33,178 bases of DNA from an uncultured Bacteroidota bacterium (lineage in GTDB: Bacteria > Bacteroidota > Bacteroidia > Chitinophagales > LD1): the NCBI GenBank assembly GCA_903889265.1, contig CAISWS010000425.1, positions 1 through 33,178 of the forward strand, written 5' to 3'. This document shows, piece by piece, positions 9,537 to 17,549 of this stretch (position 1 is its first letter; each line of letters opens with the position of its first letter). Below the pieces are notes generated by a model. The model had not been told where the DNA came from. It saw only the letters and a program-made list of their open reading frames with translations, and did no database searches. Position numbers and translations under genes: made by a program.

Positions 9537-10856
9537 ATGATAGATTTAGAATCAGTAACAGATACCGAGCAAGTGAAAGAGGAAAAATTTGATGCAAATA
9601 GTTACCTGAATATGGAGTTGCTGCGGTTTACTACCGCTGGCAGTGTTGATGATGGTAAAAGCACGCTTATTGGCAGGTTATTATACGATTCGAAGTCTAT
9701 TTTCGAAGATCAGTACGAGTCTATAAGGGCTACGTCAGAAAAGCATGGTGACCAATATGTAAATCTTGCATTGCTTACTGATGGATTAAAAGCCGAACGC
9801 GAGCAAGGTATTACTATTGATGTAGCCTACAGGTATTTCTCTACCCCTAAACGCAAATTTATTATTGCTGATACACCGGGGCATATTCAGTATACACGCA
9901 ATATGGTGACCGGTGCCTCAACTGCTAACCTGGCCATTATTCTTATTGATGCGCGTAAAGGGGTTATTGAACAAACCCGGAGGCATTCAATCATTGCCTC
10001 ACTATTGGGGATTCCGCACATAGCTGTTTGTATCAACAAAATGGATATGGTTGATTACAGCCAGGAAGTGTTTGATAAAATTGTTGAAGACTACCGCATT
10101 TTTGCAACTCGTTTAAAAACAAAAGATATTCACTTTATACCGGTTTCGGCTTTGCTCGGCGACAACATCGTTAACCGGTCAGAGCATATGAAATGGTATG
10201 AGGGCGTTACTCTGCTTTATCTGCTTGAAACCATTCACATTGCCAGCGACATTAACCATATTGACCTCCGGTTCCCGGTGCAATATGTTATCCGGCCATT
10301 TTCAGATAAGTTTCATGATTACCGGGGTTATGCCGGCAGGCTTGCAAGCGGGGTGATAAGGCCGGGTGATAAAATAACAGTACTGCCTTCGGGTTTTACT
10401 TCAAAAGTTAAACAGGTTGAATTGGATGGAATGATTTTGGAAGAGGCCTTTGCGCCCATGTCGGTAACCGTATTATTGGAAGATGATATTGATATATCCA
10501 GAGGAGATATGCTTGTGCGCGAAAATAATTTGCCCCGCCAAAGCCAGGATATTGAAGCCATGGTATGCTGGATGAGCGATAAGCCTTTGCAGATTAATGG
10601 CAAGTACGCGCTTAAACACACCACCAAAGATGTGAGGGCTGTGATTAAAGAGATAAAATATAAGCTGGATATAAACTCACTGCACCGGATTACTGAAAAT
10701 CCATCTATTGGAATGAATGATATAGGCCGGATATCTTTGCGCACCACCAAGCCGCTTTGCTGTGATGCCTACACTAAAAACAGGGATACAGGAAGTTTTA
10801 TTTTGATTGATGAGGCTACCAATATTACGGTGGGCGCTTGTATGGTTATTGATTAA
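9537..10856 (+). CDS. cysN: Sulfate adenylyltransferase subunit 1 (GTPase)
   Basis: LLRFTTAGSVDDGKSTLIGRLLYDSK, AEREQGITIDVAYRYF, IADTPGHIQYTRNMVTGAS, INKMDMVDYS. Confidence 0.95.
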   Translation: MIDLESVTDTEQVKEEKFDANSYLNMELLRFTTAGSVDDGKSTLIGRLLYDSKSIFEDQYESIRATSEKHGDQYVNLALLTDGLKAEREQGITIDVAYRYFSTPKRKFIIADTPGHIQYTRNMVTGASTANLAIILIDARKGVIEQTRRHSIIASLLGIPHIAVCINKMDMVDYSQEVFDKIVEDYRIFATRLKTKDIHFIPVSALLGDNIVNRSEHMKWYEGVTLLYLLETIHIASDINHIDLRFPVQYVIRPFSDKFHDYRGYAGRLASGVIRPGDKITVLPSGFTSKVKQVELDGMILEEAFAPMSVTVLLEDDIDISRGDMLVRENNLPRQSQDIEAMVCWMSDKPLQINGKYALKHTTKDVRAVIKEIKYKLDINSLHRITENPSIGMNDIGRISLRTTKPLCCDAYTKNRDTGSFILIDEATNITVGACMVID

Positions 10857-10877
10857 GAAACGTAAAAACAAAATACT

Positions 10878-11195
10878 ATGCAGGAAAAGACCGTAACCGA
10901 ATTAAAGCAGATGATAGACAGCGGCGTTAATTTTCAACTGATAGATGTCCGTGAGCCGCATGAATTTGAAATATGCAATTTGAATGGAAAGCTGATACCC
11001 ATGAACGAGGTGCCCGAGCATATTGACGAAATTGCCAAAGATGTACCAGTGGTTATTCATTGCCGCAGCGGTGCACGCAGCGGTAGAATTTGCCAGTACC
11101 TGGAAACAGAACATGGATATACCAATCTGTTTAATTTAAAAGGCGGCATATTAGCATGGGCTAACCAGATTGACCCAACCATGCCTAAGTATTAA
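10878..11195 (+). CDS. Rhodanese-like domain protein
   Basis: LIDVREPHEFEICNLNG, VVIHCRSGARSGRICQYLE (active-site Cys loop), NLKGGILAWANQID. Confidence 0.88.
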   Translation: MQEKTVTELKQMIDSGVNFQLIDVREPHEFEICNLNGKLIPMNEVPEHIDEIAKDVPVVIHCRSGARSGRICQYLETEHGYTNLFNLKGGILAWANQIDPTMPKY

Positions 11196-12811
11196 CCGGC
11201 AATTGCTTCTAATTTCTGTGACAAAGTTTTGGTTGCTGAACCTGCTTTAACAGGTATATGATCCATGGCGTATTCGCTAAGCGCTGTAATGGTTAACGAT
11301 GGATTAACTCCCAGGTTACAAGGCATAATTGAGCCATCCAGCACATACATATTTGGATACCCGTGCACCCGGAAATATTCATCTACCACACCTTCTTCTT
11401 TTGTTGCGCCCATGGGGCAGCCACCCAGGATATGGGCGGTTGAAGCAAGATTAAACATTACTTCGCTGGCGGCATTCATGGGCACACCATTTACCTTTTT
11501 TGCAAAGCGGTATAGTGCTTCCTGGCCAACCGGTATGTAAGTAGGTACCCGTTGCTTGCTATCGTTGCTCATGCCCATGCTGGTGCCGAAAATTCCTTTT
11601 TTGAGGTGCAACCGCATGGAGTTTTCAAGGGTTTGCATAATCAGGAATATAATGCCGGTGTTTGCCGGGTCAGATACAAACAACATCCTCAAAAACTGAA
11701 TGGGGTGAATAATCATATTGCCCAGCATTTTGGCAGTGCGCACTGCCGGTGGGCCGTCTCCTGCCGCCATTACTCCCAGGCGGGTCATAGCTCCGCTTTT
11801 ATCTGGAAACTTGCATACCTCTATGTTGGTATTTTCATCGGGAGAAAATACCCGTGAAATGGCGATACCATGATTTAGTTTTCTATCCGCTGCCATTACG
11901 CCACTCAGCATTTCAGAATTGGTAAGAATGTTTTCGCCGAGTTTATCTGATAAACCAGTAAGCGTTTTTGTAACAAACTTCTGTTTAAGTAACAAATCCA
12001 TAGTACCTAAAACGCCACCGCAAACAATCAGCCCTTTTGATTTAAATACCTGTTTGTTTTTTGAGAATAATGAGGTGGAAGATTCAGTATGTATTACATA
12101 TTCGCCATTCAAATACTCAATTTTATTAACTGCGGTCTCGGCTAATATTTTTGCACCGAACTCTTTTTCGGCAAACCAGAGATAGTTTTTATCAAGCGTG
12201 TTTTTGGCATTTTCCCTGCAGCCAACCATGCAGCCTGCACATTCGGTGCAGCCTGAACGCAACGGGCCCAGTCCTTTAAAGTAAGGGTCAACTTCTTTGT
12301 TAACCGGGCCAAGGTAAACGCCCACGCCATCAACCGGTTTAAATGAATCGCCATGGCCCATTTCTTCCGCCACTTCTTTCAAAATCCTGTCTTCTTCATA
12401 GTCCCTTTTAAAAGTAGTGGTGCCCAGCATAAACTTAGCTGTGTCAAAATAAGGAGCAAGAACGCTCTTCCAATCTTTGAAATGACTCCATATTTTATTT
12501 TTATAAAATGGCTCTTTGGGCATCATGTGGGTGTTGGCATACACCAGCGAACCACCACCAACGCCTACACCGCTTATTACAAATACCTCATTGAAGAAGG
12601 TAAGTTTTTGTATGCCAAAGAATTTTATCAGTGGCATCCATAAATACTTAGGAAGGTTCCAATTGGTTTTGGGAAAGTCTGAGGTATTCCAACGCTTGCC
12701 TTTTTCAATCACCAGTACCGAGTAACCTTTTTCGGCTAATCGCATAGCGGAAACGCTACCGCCAAATCCTGAGCCGATAACAATGTAATCGTAGGTTAGT
12801 TCCTGTGCCAT
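11192..12811 (-). CDS. GMC-family FAD oxidoreductase (cholesterol-oxidase-like)
   Basis: YDYIVIGSGFGGSVSAMRLAEKGYSVLVIEKG, GSLVYANT, CTECAGCMVGCRENAKNTLDKNYL, HILGGCPMG, LDGSIMPCNLGVNPSLTITALSEYA. Start at the internal ATG. Confidence 0.85.
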   Translation of the reverse strand: MAQELTYDYIVIGSGFGGSVSAMRLAEKGYSVLVIEKGKRWNTSDFPKTNWNLPKYLWMPLIKFFGIQKLTFFNEVFVISGVGVGGGSLVYANTHMMPKEPFYKNKIWSHFKDWKSVLAPYFDTAKFMLGTTTFKRDYEEDRILKEVAEEMGHGDSFKPVDGVGVYLGPVNKEVDPYFKGLGPLRSGCTECAGCMVGCRENAKNTLDKNYLWFAEKEFGAKILAETAVNKIEYLNGEYVIHTESSTSLFSKNKQVFKSKGLIVCGGVLGTMDLLLKQKFVTKTLTGLSDKLGENILTNSEMLSGVMAADRKLNHGIAISRVFSPDENTNIEVCKFPDKSGAMTRLGVMAAGDGPPAVRTAKMLGNMIIHPIQFLRMLFVSDPANTGIIFLIMQTLENSMRLHLKKGIFGTSMGMSNDSKQRVPTYIPVGQEALYRFAKKVNGVPMNAASEVMFNLASTAHILGGCPMGATKEEGVVDEYFRVHGYPNMYVLDGSIMPCNLGVNPSLTITALSEYAMDHIPVKAGSATKTLSQKLEAIAG

Positions 12812-12884
12812 AAGTAATAATTCAGTGCGAAAAGTTCCGGCATGCAAAAATGGTTTTCGTTGCCGTCAGTTCAACACTAAATTA

Positions 12885-14078
12885 CTAATTCTTAAATGTA
12901 ATGCGGGTTGTATAGAGCTCTTTTACCGCCGTGGCAAGGTTAAAGTAGCCGCTCAGGATATGATTTTTATCATCCCAGTTTAAATCGCTCAGCCAATACC
13001 TCAGGCCATCGGTTAGCAACACATCTTTAAACTTAACATTGATGATATACTTGGCGGCATTGTTGTCTGTAACTACTATGTCCTGGCTTTCAAGTTTGGC
13101 GTCAAAGGTATTGTCGGGCATTTCCAGTTTTTTCAGGTCCCTCTCTATAAACTTATTGAAAACAAGGTGCTCAATTGTTATTGTGGGGGAGGTACTTTTA
13201 TCTCCATTTATATTTAACGCAAAAGGAATAGATATTTTGCCGATTTTAGGTTCATGCGACCAGTGCCTGAACCGGTTACTTCCCTCGCAAAACAAACCTA
13301 CCAGCCAAACTTTTGCCTTAGGGTCGTTACCATGCAGATTGAGCCACCAAATCCATTCATAGGGATGAATTTCGGGATGGCAATTGTGGTTGCAATCGAG
13401 GCAGCTTGCGCCGTAAACACCCATGGTAGGATGATCAGTGCCAAAGTTAGGATGGTCTTTTAACTCCAGTCCTGGTTGAGTAGGGAAAAATAAATAATGC
13501 AGCTGTACCCTGAAATTGCGCGGAGGGGTCATTTCGCTATGCACCCGGTAACGGGTAATATCTATATTGTTTGTGTCGCGCACAAAGGGTGGGGCATTAT
13601 AGTTGGTTTTGTGTTTAGGCCTGAAATCCTGACGGTGGTATGATCGCTGTACGTCATATGAATTATACGCTTTATCCAGGTATTTCTGCAGATGAAAATT
13701 AAGGTCGTAATTGATATCATACTCTGTATATTCTTCTTCGCCACTACGGGCATTATTTCTTACGGTACCTACAAATTTTGTTTTCACCATCGAAACCGCG
13801 CGCCAGTTATAATCGCCAAAGGCATGAATAAGCCAGCCCACTAAAAACAGCTGGTGGTGCTCTTTTTTGCGGCCCAGCACTGAATCATGTACCATGGGCT
13901 GCACCAGGTCCAGGACTTCTTCGTTCAAGGTATCATTTGCTTCAACAGCGTCATTCGAAAGAAGCAGGTTTTTAAAAACCCGGTCGGTAGTGTTGTAGGT
14001 AGATATTTTATAGCTTGTTTGCGCAAAACTAAATTGTGCCAATATTGTTATTAGCACAAGGAGGAAGGTGTGTTTCAT
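12885..14078 (-). CDS. Secreted protein of unknown function, His/Cys/Trp-rich
   Basis: Signal peptide MKHTFLLVLITILAQFSFAQ. Central motif GASCLDCNHNCHPEIHPYEWIWWLNLHG. Confidence 0.65.
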   Translation of the reverse strand: MKHTFLLVLITILAQFSFAQTSYKISTYNTTDRVFKNLLLSNDAVEANDTLNEEVLDLVQPMVHDSVLGRKKEHHQLFLVGWLIHAFGDYNWRAVSMVKTKFVGTVRNNARSGEEEYTEYDINYDLNFHLQKYLDKAYNSYDVQRSYHRQDFRPKHKTNYNAPPFVRDTNNIDITRYRVHSEMTPPRNFRVQLHYLFFPTQPGLELKDHPNFGTDHPTMGVYGASCLDCNHNCHPEIHPYEWIWWLNLHGNDPKAKVWLVGLFCEGSNRFRHWSHEPKIGKISIPFALNINGDKSTSPTITIEHLVFNKFIERDLKKLEMPDNTFDAKLESQDIVVTDNNAAKYIINVKFKDVLLTDGLRYWLSDLNWDDKNHILSGYFNLATAVKELYTTRITFKN

Positions 14079-14141
14079 GTTTATTCGTGAATACGCCAAA
14101 AATAATCATTCATAATTATCGTAAAAGTTATTTTCGTTGCT

Positions 14142-15236
14142 GTGAGTAATAAATTTAACCTGATTCCCCTATCTGACTGGACCCTGGCTGGTAACAGCCC
14201 CTTGGTTATAGCGGGGCCCTGTAGTGCTGAGGGCGAAGAACAGGTGCTTGAAACCGTTACCCAGATTGTAAAACATTGCGGTAAAAAGGTTCATATGCTA
14301 CGCGCCGGAATATGGAAGCCCCGTACCCGGCCCAACTCGTTTGAGGGCGTAGGTGAAATAGGGTTGCCGTGGGTAAAAAATGCTGCTTTGGCGGTGGGCC
14401 TGCCTGTGTCCGTTGAAGTGGCGAACCCCGAGCATGTGGAGGCTGCTTTAAAAGCAGGTATTGATGTGCTTTGGATAGGTGCGCGAACAACTGTTTCACC
14501 TTTTAACGTGCAGAGCATTGCCGATGCCCTGAAAGGCGTGGATATACCAGTTTTTGTAAAAAACCCCGTTAACCCTGACCTCGAATTATGGGTAGGTGCG
14601 GTTGAGCGTTTAAATGCGGCGGGTATCAACAAACTTGCAGTGATACACCGCGGGTTTTCTTCTTATGAAAAAAGCATTTACCGCAACCAGCCCATGTGGG
14701 AAATACCTATTGAGTTGCGCAGGAGGTATCCTGAAATTCCCATTATTGTAGATCCATCTCATATGGGTGGTACGCGCGAGTTGATATACCTGCTTTCGCA
14801 ACAAGGGATGGACATGGGATTTGATGGTTTGATGATAGAGACACACATCAACCCGGATAAAGCATGGAGCGATGCCAAACAACAGGTAACTCCTGAGCGG
14901 TTGGCGGAGATTTTGAACTCCCTTATAGTAAGGCAGCCTAAACTGGATAAAGACGACTTTAAAACCCTGCACGACCTGCGCGCCAGGGTAGACAGAATTG
15001 ATGATTATATTATTGAACTATTGTGCGAACGCATGGGTATTTCTGAGGAAATAGGCATTTTTAAAAAGAACGAGCACCTGGCAGTGCACCAAGCTGAGCG
15101 TTGGGCGCAGATTGTTACGCGCGCCCTTGAAAAGGGTAAAACCGGAGGGTTAACCGAGGAGTTTATCCTTAAAATGTTTCAGCAGGTGCATAATGAATCT
15201 ATTTATCATCAAACCAAGGTGATGGAGAAGAACTGA
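14142..15236 (+). CDS. Bifunctional 3-deoxy-7-phosphoheptulonate synthase / chorismate mutase type II
   Basis: VIAGPCSAEGEEQV, RAGIWKPRTRPNSFEGVG, PIIVDPSHMGGTRELI, then chorismate mutase-like LHDLRARVDRIDDYIIELLCERM. GTG start. Confidence 0.92.
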   Translation: MSNKFNLIPLSDWTLAGNSPLVIAGPCSAEGEEQVLETVTQIVKHCGKKVHMLRAGIWKPRTRPNSFEGVGEIGLPWVKNAALAVGLPVSVEVANPEHVEAALKAGIDVLWIGARTTVSPFNVQSIADALKGVDIPVFVKNPVNPDLELWVGAVERLNAAGINKLAVIHRGFSSYEKSIYRNQPMWEIPIELRRRYPEIPIIVDPSHMGGTRELIYLLSQQGMDMGFDGLMIETHINPDKAWSDAKQQVTPERLAEILNSLIVRQPKLDKDDFKTLHDLRARVDRIDDYIIELLCERMGISEEIGIFKKNEHLAVHQAERWAQIVTRALEKGKTGGLTEEFILKMFQQVHNESIYHQTKVMEKN

Positions 15237-15287
15237 TTGAGCGCTGATTCACCAACTATCCTCACCTCAAAATTATTAGTTTAGCCC

Positions 15288-15322
15288 CTTGTTTTATGAT
15301 AATTGAAACAAGTGCCGTGCAC
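15288..15322. promoter_or_regulatory. Palindromic elements upstream of hutU
   Basis: CTTGTTT (15288-15294) and AAACAAG (15306-15312), followed by GTGCcgtGCAC (15312-15322), 10-44 bp before the hutU ATG. Confidence 0.35.
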
Positions 15323-15331
15323 TTATAAAAT

Positions 15332-16990
15332 ATGGATATGACAACAGAAACTAAAAGAGTATTACACGCTGCGCATGGCACAGAATTGAGTTGTAAAGGA
15401 TGGGTGCAGGAGGCTGCCTTACGCATGTTAATGAATAACCTGGACCCGGCAGTAGCCGAAAGGCCTGAAGACCTGATAGTTTACGGTGGCCTGGGTAAAG
15501 CTGCACGTAACTGGGAAGCCTTTGATAAAATAGTAGAGTGCCTGAAAGACCTGGAAGAAGACGAAACGCTGATGATACAAAGTGGTAAACCGGTGGGAGT
15601 GTTGAGGTCGCATAAAGATGCTCCGAGGGTATTATTGGCCAATTCAAACTTGGTTGGGAAATGGGCTACGTGGGAGCATTTCAGGGAACTGGAAAAAAAA
15701 GGCCTTATTATGTACGGCCAGATGACCGCCGGTTCATGGATTTATATTGGCAGCCAGGGAATAGTTCAGGGAACTTATGAAACCTATTTATCGCTGGCTG
15801 ACCAGCATTATGGTGGTACCCTAAAAGGCAAACTGAATGTTACTGCCGGGCTTGGTGGTATGGGTGGTGCTCAACCACTTTCTATAACCATGAACGAGGG
15901 TGTTTGCCTTGCGGCGGAAGTAGAAGAATGGAGAATAAAAAAGCGAATTGAAACGCGCTACCTGGATAAATACACCAACAATATTGATGAGGCTATTGAC
16001 TGGAGTTTGGAGGCCAAAGAAAAAGGCGAAGCGGTGTCGATAGGTGTTTGCTGTAACGCTGTTGAATTGCTACAGAGATTGATTGACAGAAATATTACAC
16101 CCGATACCTTGACTGACCAAACATCGGCACACGATGAGTTGATAGGTTATTTCCCTGAGGGGTTGAGTGTTGAGGCGGCAAAGGTTTTAAGAGAGGCAAA
16201 CCCTGAGCAATATATTGAGAGGTCTTTGGATACCATGGCTAAGCATGTAAGGCAAATGCTGGAGTTGCAAAAACGTGGCGCTATAACTTTTGATTATGGC
16301 AATAATATTCGTGGACAGGCGAAGGATAAAAGAGGGGTTGCAAATGCTTTTGATTTTCCCGGTTTTGTGCCAGCTTATATCCGCCCTTTGTTTTGCGAGG
16401 GAAAGGGGCCGTTCAGGTTTGTAGCTTTAAGTGGCGATGAAAATGACATTCATGTTTGCGATGAAAAGCTGAAAGAGCTTTTTCCGGATAATGTGGGGCT
16501 TAACCGTTGGTTGAATATGGCCAAAGAGCGGATTGCTTTTCAGGGATTACCAGCGCGTATTTGCTGGCTAGGTATGGGCGACCGTGAAATTGCGGGCGTT
16601 GCATTTAATGAACTGGTGAAAACCGGAAAGGTAAAAGCACCCATTGTAATAGGCCGCGACCACCTGGATACCGGTTCGGTTGCCTCACCTAACCGCGAAA
16701 CTGAGGCTATGATGGATGGCAGCGATGCCATTGCCGACTGGCCAATTTTAAATGCGCTTATTAATACTGCGGGCGGTGCAAGCTGGGTTTCGTTCCATCA
16801 TGGCGGTGGTGTTGGTATGGGTTACTCGTTACATGCGGGTATGGTTATCGTAGCAGATGGCACTGACGATGCCAAGCGCAGGCTTAAACGTGTATTGCAT
16901 AACGACCCGGCAATGGGTGTTATACGCCATGCTGACGCAGGCTATGAAATTGCAAAATCTACAGCGAAAGAGTTTGGGTTGGATTTATAG
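15332..16990 (+). CDS. hutU: Urocanate hydratase
   Basis: [113 protein letters not shown]. Confidence 0.96.
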   Translation: MDMTTETKRVLHAAHGTELSCKGWVQEAALRMLMNNLDPAVAERPEDLIVYGGLGKAARNWEAFDKIVECLKDLEEDETLMIQSGKPVGVLRSHKDAPRVLLANSNLVGKWATWEHFRELEKKGLIMYGQMTAGSWIYIGSQGIVQGTYETYLSLADQHYGGTLKGKLNVTAGLGGMGGAQPLSITMNEGVCLAAEVEEWRIKKRIETRYLDKYTNNIDEAIDWSLEAKEKGEAVSIGVCCNAVELLQRLIDRNITPDTLTDQTSAHDELIGYFPEGLSVEAAKVLREANPEQYIERSLDTMAKHVRQMLELQKRGAITFDYGNNIRGQAKDKRGVANAFDFPGFVPAYIRPLFCEGKGPFRFVALSGDENDIHVCDEKLKELFPDNVGLNRWLNMAKERIAFQGLPARICWLGMGDREIAGVAFNELVKTGKVKAPIVIGRDHLDTGSVASPNRETEAMMDGSDAIADWPILNALINTAGGASWVSFHHGGGVGMGYSLHAGMVIVADGTDDAKRRLKRVLHNDPAMGVIRHADAGYEIAKSTAKEFGLDL

Positions 16991-17030
16991 TGCCGCAGAT
17001 ATTATTTATCTTCGTTAAAGGGTAAATTTT

Positions 17031-17261
17031 ATGAAGACATTCACCATAAGAGTTGAAAATGACAGGGACGCAGAACTGCTTAAAAAGCTGTTAGAATCCA
17101 CTCACTTTGAAGATAGGATTGAAACAACGGAAGAGGAGGAGTTAGATACTGAGGAAATTCAAATGCTTGAAGAGCGTTGGGAAAGTTATATCCGGAATCC
17201 CTCATCGGCAATATCTCTTGATGATTTCAAAAAGGAGTTGAAAGATAAATATGGCCTATAA
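17031..17261 (+). CDS. Putative antitoxin of a type II TA pair
   Basis: 76 aa acidic protein whose stop region overlaps the following ParE/RelE-like gene. Confidence 0.6.
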   Translation: MKTFTIRVENDRDAELLKKLLESTHFEDRIETTEEEELDTEEIQMLEERWESYIRNPSSAISLDDFKKELKDKYGL

Positions 17262-17544
17262 GATTCTGCTGCTACCTGAGGCCAGAATTGAAATTGCAGA
17301 TACGGCCATATTTTATAAACAATTTTCAGATGAACTATCTTCGGTCCTATTGACTAAACTCTACCAAAGCCTGAGCCTGGCTGCAGAAGACCCACAATTA
17401 TTTCAGGCAGATAGAAATGGCTTTAGAAAAATTAATCTCAAAAGATTTCCATACAAGATTGTTTTTAAAATCTCCGGTGATTCAATTGTTGTGATGGCAT
17501 TGGCACATCACAAGCAAAGGCCGGGATATTGGAAAAACCGGTAA
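17251..17544 (+). CDS. ParE/RelE-family toxin
   Basis: MAYKILLLPEARIEIADTAIFYKQFSDELSSVLLTKLYQSLS...FRKINLKRFPYKIVFKISGDSIVVMALAHHKQRPGYWKNR, typical of the ParE/RelE plasmid-stabilisation fold. Confidence 0.85.
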   Translation: MAYKILLLPEARIEIADTAIFYKQFSDELSSVLLTKLYQSLSLAAEDPQLFQADRNGFRKINLKRFPYKIVFKISGDSIVVMALAHHKQRPGYWKNR

Positions 17545-17549
17545 TTTAT

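Noticed and set aside
12185-12260. Four-Cys cluster CTECAGCMVGC in the GMC oxidoreductase as a novel Fe-S site
   Set aside because: I recall similar Cys motifs followed by AKNTLDKNYL in cholesterol-oxidase-like GMC proteins, so probably family-typical rather than novel.
13370-13420. CLDCNH as a c-type haem attachment site
   Set aside because: Haem c needs CxxCH; here the spacing is CxxCxH.
14257-14972. Antisense ORFs opposite DAHP synthase (14257-14499, 14291-14632, 14610-14972)
   Set aside because: Overlapping frames antisense to a clear gene; no signal peptide, motif or start context.
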